A stretch of DNA of 64,000 nucleotides. Source: JBBROS01 sp965260995 (GTDB taxonomy: Bacteria > Pseudomonadota > Alphaproteobacteria > Acetobacterales > Acetobacteraceae). Within the stretch, counting starts at the first letter, position 1; the number at the start of each line of letters is the position of its first letter. The notes beneath the pieces were generated by a model, which saw only the letters and a list, made by a program, of their open reading frames with translations, did not search any database and had not been told where the DNA came from. The DNA lies in assembly GCA_965260995.1 (NCBI GenBank), contig CBDHCD010000003.1, positions 1,550,001 through 1,614,000 on the forward strand, in the 5' to 3' direction. A program made the translations under genes and the position numbers. This document shows positions 9,901 through 16,674 of this stretch, one piece after another.

Positions 9901-10000
9901 GCACTTCACGGCGAAGCGCCGGGCCATCCGCGCCGCCCTGGCCGAGGACGGGGTCGCGGCGGAGATCGAAGCCTTGGTGGACGCGCTGCTGCCGCCTTGA
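6971..10000 (+). CDS. type IIG-like restriction-modification enzyme (nuclease + N6-adenine methylase + specificity region)
   Basis: Up to 1009 residues; the start may be ATG 6971, a GTG near 7018, or the later ATG at MARRPRHEALRG. The N-terminus has a PD-(D/E)XK-like core: D73 in SGRIDTMWG and E82-x-K84 in VIELKS. Helical linker next, then SAM motif I DPACGSGTF (about 353-361) and catalytic NPPW (about 549), which mark gamma-class N6-adenine methylases. The last third should hold target recognition. GC falls from 80% at 9241-9300 to 50-58% over 9541-9660 and 9721-9780, consistent with an imported specificity segment. One polypeptide could cut and methylate; no separate R, M or S gene is adjacent. 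Confidence 0.85.
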   Translation: MAASLGERRCSLHPVPVTWRADRLPELVREMARRPRHEALRGHVTELLRSGFGAAYEEIEHERYLLDNSGRIDTMWGATVIELKSDLRRELDDVLARLPAYLADAASRSRTARPVTGIATDGATFIAYALRDGALQELARHATDPERPGELMAWLEPLLSERPDLAPEPRAIAQAFGRASLTFNRARLTLDALWAALGADPEVRLKRDLWDRLLREAYGEEVGEDSLFLQHTYLAVVVKAIAARVLDLPVDDPAALLSGRALAEEGIVGAVEADFFDWPLKRAAGAELVRQVAAQTARFRLRDVEADVLKVLYESLVDPEQRHDLGEYYTPDWLAGRVVAAAVEAPLTQRVLDPACGSGTFLFHAVRRLIKAGQAAGWPGARILEACADQVRGLDVHPVAVTLARVTWLLALGPLVQDRPAKLTVPVFLGDAMQWNLRRYLGGADVLVEVPGEPPLQIPAGLAAEQALFEQALDALSQGLRDGAGPEAVGRRLRRIEGVAAAALADTYARLHALYRAGRNGIWVFVFRNLVRPVWLSREEQRADVLVGNPPWIVYRHLSPAMKDRVREGLREYGLWVGGNLATQQDLCALFWARGAERYLARGGRIAFVLPYAVLNAPVFATLRSGRMNEVRVRVTGGWALERVWPIFGAQSGSSTTSTCVLFGSRERAGEPPAEIDRWAGQLTRRDAGEAEARRALTHGQAAWPRARSLVGASPYRARFRQGATIVPRRFFIVDPEPAGRLGGRRDAPRMRGRAGPLDKRPWTGVEPPRGPVEAAFLRQLALGETVAPFRLLDTVTAVIPLDGTALLDSAAAGEAGHRHLAAWLGDAESKWAAHCNKGSDGQPRMTLRDRIDHMRNLSVQAGSFPCRVLYVASGTRLSAARVLAGDVVIEHKAYWAAARSIEEAAYLLAIINSAAATGKITDLQSHGERNPRDFDNLVWTLPIPEYDDTDPVHRDLAAAAAHAEGVAAAVPLAEAQHFTAKRRAIRAALAEDGVAAEIEALVDALLPP

Positions 10001-10183
10001 CGCGGCGCACCGGCGGCTCACGGGGGAGGCCGTTCGCAACGATGCCAATCCGGATGACCTGGAGGGCTTCGACGCCACTTCGGGCTGGACGGGTGAGGTG
10101 CGTCACACCCGGGGCGCGGCGCGGGGCGCAGGGTGCGTGGCGGGGACGGCGTTCTGGCCGCCTCGGACAGCATGGAGGGCAGG

Positions 10184-10501
10184 ATGTCATACGCGATGGG
10201 TGCGGACTCGGCAGGGTCGGGGGCGGCGGCGGCAGGCGCGGCGGGCCGGACGGGGATGCCGCGGATCAAGGTGGTCGCGGCGGCGGGCGGCTCCGGGGTC
10301 GCGTCGGCGCTGGCGGTGATCGTGATCTGGGCGATCCGCAACGCGGGCATCGCGTTGCCGGAGGAGATCGCGGGGGCGATCTCCACCATCATGATCGCGG
10401 TCATCACGTTCCTGGCCGGCTACTACGTGCCGCCCGGGGCCAGCGAGGCGACGATGCTCGACGCCAACAACCGCGCGGTGTCGGCGTCCGTGTCCACGTG
10501 A
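10184..10501 (+). CDS. holin-like small membrane protein
   Basis: 105 residues from ATG 10184, preceded by GGAGGG about 5 bp upstream; longer starts exist. A glycine/alanine-rich N-terminus is followed by two close membrane segments (VASALAVIVIWAIRNAGIAL and ISTIMIAVITFLAGYYV) joined by PEEIAGA, then VPPGASEA. This resembles small phage holin-like proteins with the pattern 'LPxExAxAIxTxxxFLxGYxVPP'. No endolysin or phage genes are nearby, so it may be a domesticated remnant or an ordinary membrane protein. Its TGA is part of the first unit of the following 25-bp array. Confidence 0.55.
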   Translation: MSYAMGADSAGSGAAAAGAAGRTGMPRIKVVAAAGGSGVASALAVIVIWAIRNAGIALPEEIAGAISTIMIAVITFLAGYYVPPGASEATMLDANNRAVSASVST

Positions 10502-10697
10502 CGCCCTGGCGGCGATGCCAACGTGACGCCCTGGCGGCGATGCCGACGTGACGCCCTGGCGGCGATGCCGACGTGACGCCCTGGCGGCGATGCCGACGTG
10601 ACGCCCTGGCGGCGATGCCGACGTGACGCCCTGGCGGCGATGCCGACGTGACGCCCTGGCGGCGATGCCGACGTGACGCCCTGGCGGCGATGCCGAC
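10498..10697. repeat. 25-bp tandem array, 8 nearly perfect copies
   Basis: The unit begins GTGACGCCCTGGCGGCGATG and ends CCGAC; units start every 25 bp from 10498 to 10673. Only the first differs, by one base. There are no spacers, so it is not a CRISPR. The first unit contains the TGA stop of the holin-like gene; the array ends 11 bp before the stop of the convergent dehydrogenase gene. Confidence 0.97.
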
Positions 10698-10708
10698 AGG
10701 ACGGCTGG

Positions 10709-11617
10709 TCAGGTCGGCGAGGGGCCGAGCTGCGTGCCGGCCAGGCGTTCGGACAGGCGGGCGGCGGCGGTGTGGTCCTGGCCGGGGCCGAGGGCGGACT
10801 GGGCGGCGGCCCATAGCTCGCGCACCAGGGCGGAGAGCGGGGCCGGCGTCCCGGTGTCGCGGGCGACGCCGAGGGCGATGCCGAGGTCCTTCACCATCAG
10901 GTCGAGGCCGAAGCCGGCGTCGAAGGAGCGGCTGAGCACGAACTGCTTGAACTTCCTCTGGCTGCTGTTGCTCATGCCGGTGGAGGCGTTGAGCACGTCG
11001 ACCATGAGCGCCGGGTCGAGGCCGAAGCGCTGGCCGATCAGCAGCGCCTCGATGCCGAGCAGGAAGCCGCCGGCGCTGACCAGGTTGTTGAGCGCCTTCA
11101 TGGCGTGGGCGGTGCCGACGCCGCCGGTGCGGGTGACGGTGCTGCCCATCGCGCGGAGCAGCGGCTCGGCGCGGGCGATGGCGGCCGGGTCGCCGCCGGC
11201 CATGATGGCGAGGTCGCCCGTGCGGGCGCGGGGGACGCCGCCGGAAACGGGGGCGTCGATCAGGGTCGCGCCGGCCTCGGCGACCAGGGTCGCGAGGCGG
11301 CGGGTCTCGGTGGGGTCGCCGCTGGTCATGTCGATGAGGATCGCGCCGGGGCGCAGGCCGGCGAGGAGGCCGTCGGCACCGGACAGCGCCTCGGCGACGG
11401 CGGCGCTGGTGGGGAGCATGGTGACGACGAACTCGGACTGGGCGGCGAGCCGGGCGGGGGTGGCGGCGTGGGCAGCGGCCAGGTCGTGGGCGGCGGCGGC
11501 GGCGCGCCCGGGGTCGAGGTCGAGCAGGAGGAGGGGGTGGCCGGCGGCGGCGACGCGGGTGGCCATGGGACGGCCCATGGCGCCGAGGCCGACGAAGCCG
11601 ACCGCAGGGGGCGTCAC
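10709..11617 (-). CDS. 3-hydroxyisobutyrate dehydrogenase-like NAD(P)-dependent beta-hydroxyacid dehydrogenase
   Basis: 302 residues from a GTG at 11617 that lies inside the last unit of a 15-bp array. The N-terminal Rossmann motif GFVGLGAMGRPMA, the substrate-binding DAPVSGGVPRA, and the catalytic Lys region GTAHAMKALNNLVSAG (K before LNN) are complete. The C-terminal helical domain has GMSNSSQRKFK and GFGLDLMVKDLGIAL. Family members oxidise 3-hydroxyisobutyrate, tartronate semialdehyde or similar acids; the exact substrate is uncertain. It follows the CMD-family gene on the same strand, probably in one operon. Confidence 0.88.
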   Translation of the reverse strand: MTPPAVGFVGLGAMGRPMATRVAAAGHPLLLLDLDPGRAAAAAHDLAAAHAATPARLAAQSEFVVTMLPTSAAVAEALSGADGLLAGLRPGAILIDMTSGDPTETRRLATLVAEAGATLIDAPVSGGVPRARTGDLAIMAGGDPAAIARAEPLLRAMGSTVTRTGGVGTAHAMKALNNLVSAGGFLLGIEALLIGQRFGLDPALMVDVLNASTGMSNSSQRKFKQFVLSRSFDAGFGLDLMVKDLGIALGVARDTGTPAPLSALVRELWAAAQSALGPGQDHTAAARLSERLAGTQLGPSPT

Positions 11618-11760
11618 GGACTGCTGACCCACGGGCGGCTGGGTCACGGGCGGCTGACCCAGGGGCGGCTGGGTCACGGGCGGCTGACCCACGGGCGGCT
11701 GACCCACGGGCGGCTGGGTCACGGGCGGCTGACCCAGGGGCGGCCGGGTCACGGGCCGGC
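11611..11760. repeat. 15-bp tandem array, 10 units, spanning a stop/start junction
   Basis: Units GGGTCACGGGCGGCT and GACCCACGGGCGGCT alternate irregularly. The unit at 11746-11760 contains the TGA of the CMD-family gene; the degenerate unit at 11611-11625 contains the GTG start of the dehydrogenase at the equivalent place. Read on the minus strand, GGGTCAC units carry GTGA, a combined start and stop. Confidence 0.93.
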
Positions 11761-12189
11761 CTTCGCGGGGAGCTTGCCTTCGGCGACCAGGACCTCGTTG
11801 GCGGCCTTGAACGCCTCCAGCCCGGCCGGGATGCCGCAGTACATGGTGGCGTGGAGCAGGGTCTCCTTGATTTCCTCGACGGTGACGCCGTTGGCGAGCG
11901 CGCCCTTGACGTGCAGCTTGAGTTCGTCGCGGGCGCGGAGCGCGGTGAGCATGGCCAGGTTGAGCAGGGAGCGGGTGCGGCGGTCGAGGCCGGGGCGGGC
12001 CCAGGCGTAGCCCCAGGCGAGCTCGGTGGTGGCGTGCTGGAAGGCCATCATGAAGTCGTTGGCGTTGGCCATCGAGCTGTCCACGTAGTCCGCGCCGAGG
12101 ACGGCGCGGCGGACGGGCAGGCCGAGGTCGAACAGGGACTCGGCGCTGGGGCGGCCGGCGGATGGGGGGTTGGTCGGGTGATCGGGCAT
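11749..12189 (-). CDS. carboxymuconolactone decarboxylase (CMD)-family protein
   Basis: 146 residues. The CMD core is clear: DYVDSSMANANDFMMAFQ, TELAWGYAWARPGLDRRTRSLLNLAMLTAL, HVKGALANGVTVEEIKETLLHATMYCGIPAGLEAFKAA. The first half matches 4-carboxymuconolactone decarboxylase (PcaC-like), but no other protocatechuate genes are nearby and the AhpD-type CxxC pair is absent. It starts at ATG 12189 with GGAGG shortly upstream. Its stop lies in the 15-bp array shared with the downstream dehydrogenase, probably one transcript. An aromatic-acid or small-acid catabolic role is inference. Confidence 0.87.
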   Translation of the reverse strand: MPDHPTNPPSAGRPSAESLFDLGLPVRRAVLGADYVDSSMANANDFMMAFQHATTELAWGYAWARPGLDRRTRSLLNLAMLTALRARDELKLHVKGALANGVTVEEIKETLLHATMYCGIPAGLEAFKAANEVLVAEGKLPAKAGP

Positions 12190-12360
12190 GGGGGACCTCC
12201 GGAGGGTTGCGGCGGGGCACTACACGTGCGGCGCGCCGAGGACGCAAGACGGCGGCGAGGGCGCAAGGCGGGGGCGGACCGGCCGAGCGGCTCGTGGCCG
12301 AGGCATGGAACCCTCGGGCCGGTGGACCGTTTAAGTTTCGCAACCAAGAGGTGTCGTCAC

Positions 12361-12594
12361 ATGAAGCGTTTTCTCATCGCCGTCGTCTTGCTCGCGGTCG
12401 GGCCGGCCTTGGCGCAGAACAAGCTCACCACGACCCAGAACCCGCCCGCAGGCAAGTCGAGCGAATCGAGCGCGCAGTCGGCGAACAGCCTGCCGTCGAG
12501 TTCGGGCACGGAAGCCCCGACCAAGCAGCCAGGAGCGACTCTGGGCGGCTCGAAGGCCATGACGGGGACGGCAACGACCGCGCCGTCGAAGTAG
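12361..12594 (+). CDS. small secreted Ser/Thr-rich protein, 77 residues
   Basis: Begins MKRFLIAVVLLAVGPALAQ, a classical signal peptide with an AxA-type cleavage site, then a low-complexity tail rich in Ser, Thr, Gly and Pro (SSESSAQSANSLPSSSG). There are no cysteines or known domains. AAGAGGTG lies about 8 bp before the ATG. The mature product of about 58 residues is probably periplasmic or exported and disordered. Function unknown. It is followed 71 bp after its stop by a strong terminator hairpin, so it is likely a single-gene transcript. Confidence 0.7.
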   Translation: MKRFLIAVVLLAVGPALAQNKLTTTQNPPAGKSSESSAQSANSLPSSSGTEAPTKQPGATLGGSKAMTGTATTAPSK

Positions 12595-12665
12595 GTTCGT
12601 CCACGGATCCGCTTGTTGTCGGCAGGAACGCGCCGACGGGGCGGCCCGTGCCCGAATAAGTGTTG

Positions 12666-12702
12666 GGAAAGGCCGGTCGTGTTGAACGCGACCGGCCTTT
12701 CC
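12666..12702. terminator. hairpin terminator between convergent genes
   Basis: A perfect 14-bp stem GGAAAGGCCGGTCG / CGACCGGCCTTTCC with a 9-nt loop. The A-rich 5' arm and T-rich 3' arm would give short U runs on either strand, so it can serve the small secreted gene and the convergent ABC gene. Confidence 0.8.
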
Positions 12703-12733
12703 GCGTTGCCGGCCGGCGCAGGGGAGCCGGGGT

Positions 12734-14488
12734 TCAGGCGTCGGTGAACTGCAGGGCGGCGAGGCGGGCGTAGAGGCCGGCCTCGGTGACCAGGTCGTCG
12801 TGGGCGCCGGCGGCGACGACTTGGCCATCCTCCATGACGATGATGCGGTCGGCGCGGCGGACCGTAGCCAGGCGGTGGGCGATGACGAGGGTGGTGCGGC
12901 CGCGGGACAGCCGGGCCAGGGCCTGCTGGACGGCGGCCTCGCTCTCGGCGTCGAGGGCGCTGGTGGCCTCGTCGAGCAGCAGGAGGGGGGCGTCGCGCAG
13001 GATGGCGCGGGCGATGGCGACGCGCTGGCGCTGGCCGCCGGACAGGCGCAGGCCGCGCTCGCCGAGGAAGGTGTTGAAGCCTTGCGGCAGGGCGTCGAGG
13101 AAGGCGGCGGAGGCGGCGTGGGCGGCGGCGCGGACCTGGGCGTCGGTGGCGTCGGGGCGGCCGTAGCGGATGTTGTCCCAGACGTCGGCCCCGAAGATCA
13201 CCGGATCCTGGGCGACGAGGGCGATGCGGCGGCGCACGGCGTCGGGGTCGGCGCGGCGGAGGTCGGTGCCGTCGAGCAGGATGCGCCCGGAGGCCGGGTC
13301 GTAGAAGCGGAGCAGGAGCTGGAACACGGTCGACTTGCCGGCGCCGCTAGGGCCGACGAGGGCGACGGTCTCGCCGGGCTCGACGCGGAGGTCGAAGCCG
13401 CGGAGAGCGGGCTGGTCGGGGCGGGACGGGTAGTGGAAACGCAGGGCCTCGAAGCGGAGCCGGGCGCCGGCCGGGTCGGAGGCGGGGAGCGGGGCCGGGT
13501 TCGAAGGCGCCGTGATGGCGGGGGTCTCGGCCAGCAGCTCGGCGATGCGGCCGGCGGATCCGGCGGCGCGCTGGACGTCGCCCCACAGCTCGCTCATCGA
13601 GGTGACGCTGGTGGCGACGATGACGGCGTAGAACACGAAGGCGGACAACGCGCCGCCGGACAGGCGGCCGTGCACGACCTCGAGGCCGCCGACCCAGAGG
13701 CTGAAGGTGATGGCGCCGAAGCCGAGCAGGATGACGGCGAGGATCAGGCCGGCGCGGGTGCCGGCGCGGCGGAGCGCGGCGCCGACGCTGGCTTCGAGGC
13801 GGGCGGCGAAGCGGGCCTGGTCGACGGGCTGGTGGGTGTAGGCCTGGACGGTGCGGAGGGCGTTGACGGTCTCCTCGGCGTAAGCGCCGAGGTCGGCCAC
13901 GCGGTCCTGGGCGGTGCGGGACAGGGCGCGCTCCCGGCGGCCGAACAGGACGAGGGGAAGGACGACGAGGGGGACGACGGCGACGACGATGAGGGCGAGC
14001 TTGGCGCTGGTGACGATCAGCATGGCGAGCGCGCCGGCGGCGAGCAGGGCGCTGCGCAACCAGACGGAGACGGCGCTGCCGACGAGGGTTTGCAGGAGCG
14101 CGGTGTCGGCGGTGAGGCGGGTGAGCACGTCGCCGGTGCGGAGCGTCTCGAACACGTCCGGCGAGAGGCTGAGAACGCGGTTGAACAGGGCGTCGCGGAT
14201 GTCGGCGGCGACGCGCTCGCCGAGCCAGGAGACGAGGTAGTAGCGGGCGGCGGTGGCGACGGCGAGGCCGGCCACGACGACGGCCATGCCGAGGGCGGCC
14301 TGGTTGAGGCGGGCGGCGTCGCCGGTGACGAAGCCGAAGTCGATCAGGCGGCGCACGCCCTGGCCGAGCAGCAGGACGAGGCCGGCGGCGAGGGTGAGGA
14401 CGAGGGAGGCGGCGACAGCCCGGCCGCGGTAGGGGCGGAGGAAAGGCAGCAGCAGGCGCAGCGCGGACAGGCTGACGCGCTGGCTCAT
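12734..14488 (-). CDS. ABC exporter, fused membrane and ATPase domains (MsbA-like)
   Basis: 584 residues from ATG 14488 (MSQRVSLSALRLLLPFLRPY). Six membrane helices occupy about the first 310 residues. The nucleotide-binding domain has Walker A GPSGAGKS, Q-loop VAQDPVIFGADV, signature LSGGQRQR, Walker B LLLLDEATSALD and switch H in VIAHRLATV. One polypeptide is a half-transporter that dimerises in the inner membrane. It resembles the alphaproteobacterial MsbA-related group, whose substrate is not settled (lipid or drug). It ends against the terminator at 12666. Confidence 0.93.
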   Translation of the reverse strand: MSQRVSLSALRLLLPFLRPYRGRAVAASLVLTLAAGLVLLLGQGVRRLIDFGFVTGDAARLNQAALGMAVVVAGLAVATAARYYLVSWLGERVAADIRDALFNRVLSLSPDVFETLRTGDVLTRLTADTALLQTLVGSAVSVWLRSALLAAGALAMLIVTSAKLALIVVAVVPLVVLPLVLFGRRERALSRTAQDRVADLGAYAEETVNALRTVQAYTHQPVDQARFAARLEASVGAALRRAGTRAGLILAVILLGFGAITFSLWVGGLEVVHGRLSGGALSAFVFYAVIVATSVTSMSELWGDVQRAAGSAGRIAELLAETPAITAPSNPAPLPASDPAGARLRFEALRFHYPSRPDQPALRGFDLRVEPGETVALVGPSGAGKSTVFQLLLRFYDPASGRILLDGTDLRRADPDAVRRRIALVAQDPVIFGADVWDNIRYGRPDATDAQVRAAAHAASAAFLDALPQGFNTFLGERGLRLSGGQRQRVAIARAILRDAPLLLLDEATSALDAESEAAVQQALARLSRGRTTLVIAHRLATVRRADRIIVMEDGQVVAAGAHDDLVTEAGLYARLAALQFTDA

Positions 14489-14716
14489 CCTGGGTGGGTA
14501 GGAGCGATGGGAGGGGACGGCATGGGTGGCGGCTCTTGCTGGGCGGCGTGGCTGGCCGGGATGGGCGAGATGTGGCGGCGGACGGGAATGGATCAATGCC
14601 GGGGCGGCGCTGAGGCCCCGCCGGGACAGTGCCAGGGCGAGATCGGGGCGGCGCAGGCGGCGGGATCGGGGACGAACGGATCGGCGGACGACGCGTTGGC
14701 GACGGAGGAGGGCATC

Positions 14717-15049
14717 ATGGGCGTATTGAGGACGGCTTGGTTCACGGCGTTGGGCGGCGCGGCGGTGATCGCCGGGGCGGACAAGATCACCGGTGACCGG
14801 GGCTATATGCGGATGTTCCGGCACCTGGGCTGGTCGCGCGGGGCGATGCGGACGGTGGCGGCGGCGGAGATCGTGGGCGGGGCGCTGATCGGGTTGCCGG
14901 CGACGCGGGCGCTCGGGGGGGCGGTGGTGGCGGCGACGTCGGCGACGGTGCTGGTCAGCGAGTTGCGGCGGGGCGACATGAGGCTGGCCGGGCCGCGGGC
15001 GGCGGTGCTGCTGGCGGCGCTGACGGCGGTGGCGGCGCGGCGGCGGTGA
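14717..15049 (+). CDS. small DoxX-like membrane protein
   Basis: 110 residues from ATG 14717 after GGAGGAGGG. Starts MGVLRTAWFTALGGAAVIAGADKITGD, followed by HLGWSRGAMRTVAAAEIVGGALIGLP and two further hydrophobic stretches, giving about four short membrane segments and a basic C-terminus (AARRR). The pattern recalls DoxX/DUF-type integral proteins, though no diagnostic motif is visible. It is divergent from the ABC exporter and convergent with the Pmp3-like gene. Function unknown. Confidence 0.6.
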   Translation: MGVLRTAWFTALGGAAVIAGADKITGDRGYMRMFRHLGWSRGAMRTVAAAEIVGGALIGLPATRALGGAVVAATSATVLVSELRRGDMRLAGPRAAVLLAALTAVAARRR

Positions 15050-15055
15050 GGCGGG

Positions 15056-15298
15056 TCATCGCCGGTCCGGCCGCATGGCGGCGGCGATGCGGTCGGCGCG
15101 GCGGTCGGCGTTGCGGGCGTTGATGACGAGACAGGCGTGGAACACGCCCAGGAACCAGCAGACGACGCCGGGGATGAAGAAGATGAACAGGCCGAGCCAG
15201 GCCAGGACGTAGAGCAGGGCGTTGAGGATCGCCTGAAACGGTTTGCCGGCGAGCAGGACGGCGAGCGGGGAGAGGAAGAAGGCGACGAGGTAGAGCAT
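15056..15298 (-). CDS. YqaE/Pmp3-family membrane protein
   Basis: 80 residues from MLYLVAFFLSPLAVLL (ATG 15298); a start 12 codons earlier is possible. Two membrane segments flank a hinge: FFLSPLAVLLAGKPFQAILNALLY and LFIFFIPGVVCWFLGVFHACLVI. The PLAV(L) and PG(V)xHA(x)LVI-like positions fit the Pmp3/YqaE family, tied in yeast to membrane potential and cation tolerance. A charged C-terminus, NARNADRRADR, follows. It is monocistronic and converges with the DoxX-like gene. Confidence 0.75.
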   Translation of the reverse strand: MLYLVAFFLSPLAVLLAGKPFQAILNALLYVLAWLGLFIFFIPGVVCWFLGVFHACLVINARNADRRADRIAAAMRPDRR

Positions 15299-15518
15299 CG
15301 TGGTCCTCGGTGTCCGGTCCGGTTGAGGCCCCAATAGGTGGGGCGGGCGAGGCCGTGTCCCAAGCTGCGGCCGCAGGACGGCGACCCCGCGGGGATGATT
15401 CCGGGGCTGGGATGCTCGGCCGGGGACACGGGCCAGGCAGCTTAGCGCCGATCCCCTGCATGTCGGCTTTCTTTACAATTCAGCAATTTTCCCACCATAA
15501 CCTGTTGTTTTCTAACTT

Positions 15519-15534
15519 TGGCACGGTCGTTGCT
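15519..15534 (+). promoter_or_regulatory. consensus sigma-54 (-24/-12) promoter for the PEP-CTERM gene
   Basis: TGGCACGGTCGTTGCT matches TGGCACG-N4-TTGCW exactly, with GG and GC separated by 10 bp. It lies in an AT-rich stretch about 40 bp before the PEP-CTERM start. Transcription should begin near 15545. PrsK/PrsR-RpoN control of PEP-CTERM genes is known in floc-forming bacteria. Confidence 0.85.
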
Positions 15535-15575
15535 GTTCATGACGTAGATTGCAACTACGAAATGAGATCGCGGCG

Positions 15576-16265
15576 ATGCGCAACGTTTTCCTCTTGACAG
15601 TTACGGCCGCCGGGCTTCTGGCAGCCGCGGCGGGTCCGGCGTTGGCCGGCCCGAATCTGCTCCTGAACGGCAGCTTCGAGGCCTACGCGAACGGGGTGTT
15701 CACCGGCTGGCGCAACAGCGGCACGCTCGGGGTGACGCCATCCGCGTATGCGGGCCCGCACGCGACCGATGGGGTCACGCCCGGCCCTTACGGCGACGTC
15801 GTGGGGCCGGACCTGCTGCGCTTCTCGCCCGACGCGGCGGGCGTGCAAGGGGCCTGGTTCGTGGCCGACGACGCCGCGCAGAGCTTGTCGCAACAGGTCA
15901 CGCTGACGGCCGGGACGGTGTATGAGGCGGGCTTCGACCTGCTGGCGACGCCGGCGGGGGCGTTGAACGAGGGGCTGTTCACCCTGACGGGACGCGTCGG
16001 CGACCTAGTGGTGGGCGCGGCGTCGGCGGCCAACACGACGCCGGGTGTCTGGCAGCATTACGCGCTGACGTTCACCGCTTCGACGCAGTCGATGTTCTCG
16101 CTTGATTTCACCTCGGGCGCGCCGCCGGCGAAGGACGTGATCATCGAGCTGGCCTACCTCCACGCCGTCGCCGTGCCGGAGCCTGGCTCGCTGCTGGCGT
16201 TCGGGGCCGGCTTGGCGGGACTTGGGGCGGGGCTTGGGACGTCGCGGCGGCCCCGGCGCGGCTGA
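15576..16265 (+). CDS. PEP-CTERM sorting-domain surface protein
   Basis: 229 residues from MRNVFLLTVTAAGLLAAAAGPALAG (signal peptide); an upstream in-frame ATG at 15549 is unlikely because it would precede the signal. NLLLNGSFEAYANG and WQHYALTFTAS indicate a carbohydrate-binding-like beta-sandwich. The C-terminus is a complete tripartite tag: VPEPGS, hydrophobic LLAFGAGLAGLGAGLG, basic SRRPRR. Exosortase (EpsH) would cut at the PEP motif; no exosortase is in this window. It is controlled by the sigma-54 promoter at 15519. Probable role in surface or extracellular matrix. Confidence 0.9.
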   Translation: MRNVFLLTVTAAGLLAAAAGPALAGPNLLLNGSFEAYANGVFTGWRNSGTLGVTPSAYAGPHATDGVTPGPYGDVVGPDLLRFSPDAAGVQGAWFVADDAAQSLSQQVTLTAGTVYEAGFDLLATPAGALNEGLFTLTGRVGDLVVGAASAANTTPGVWQHYALTFTASTQSMFSLDFTSGAPPAKDVIIELAYLHAVAVPEPGSLLAFGAGLAGLGAGLGTSRRPRRG

Positions 16266-16275
16266 AGGGCGCGGG

Positions 16276-16303
16276 CGAGCCGGGCCGGCATGGGTCCGGC
16301 TCG
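16276..16303 (+). terminator. possible hairpin after the PEP-CTERM gene
   Basis: CGAGCCGG (16276-16283) pairs with CCGGCTCG (16296-16303) around a 12-nt loop, about 10 bp past the stop. No U tract follows, so termination is only suggested by position. Confidence 0.35.
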
Positions 16304-16437
16304 GTCCGACGAGGCAGGCGGAGGGCTTTGGGCAGCCGTGCCGTTAGGCGGCTTGCCGGGTGATGGGCGCTCTGAGGCCGTTGTTTCGACGAGCGATCCC
16401 GTTTGCTCGCATCATGCCCTAGCGGTGCGGCGGTGTC

Positions 16438-16674
16438 TCAACTGCGATGGAACGTGCCGCGCGCGACCGCGGGGATGTCACCCCGGCATAGACCGAGTTC
16501 GGCCAGCTCACGATCGGAATAAGCCTCCAGCTCGGTCGCGATCCGGGCGGCTTGCTGACGCCGCAGCTTGGCGCGACGATGGCGGTAGAGGAAACGTTGA
16601 TAGCTCACCTTGAACGCGGCGAGACCTTGAGCCGGCGCCAGGGCGGGAACCAACGTGTGCGATGTGACAGCCAT
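16438..16674 (-). CDS. DUF1127 small arginine-rich protein
   Basis: 78 residues from MAVTSHTLVPALAPAQG (ATG 16674, with GGAG about 8 bp upstream). A start 20 codons earlier is less likely because it lacks that site. The conserved part is YRHRRAKLRRQQAARIATELEAYSDRELAELGLCRGDIPAVARG, i.e. the DUF1127 signature of an R-rich helix followed by L..(S/D)..L.DIG(L/I).R..I. DUF1127 proteins in other alphaproteobacteria are linked to phosphate, stress or sRNA interactions. The role here is unknown. Confidence 0.85.
   Translation of the reverse strand: MAVTSHTLVPALAPAQGLAAFKVSYQRFLYRHRRAKLRRQQAARIATELEAYSDRELAELGLCRGDIPAVARGTFHRS

Noticed and set aside
10498..10697. CRISPR array
   Set aside because: Units are 25 bp repeated without any spacer and no cas genes are near; it is a simple tandem array.
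11611..11760. Repetitive proline/glutamine peptide (GQPPVTQPPV) as an N-terminal part of the dehydrogenase
   Set aside because: The Rossmann motif begins right after GTG 11617; homologues start there, and the repeat contains stop/start signals for the flanking genes.
12800..15049. Long plus-strand frame over the ABC exporter
   Set aside because: Gly/Glu/Ala-rich shadow frame; only its last 110 codons, from 14717, are plausible as the DoxX-like gene.
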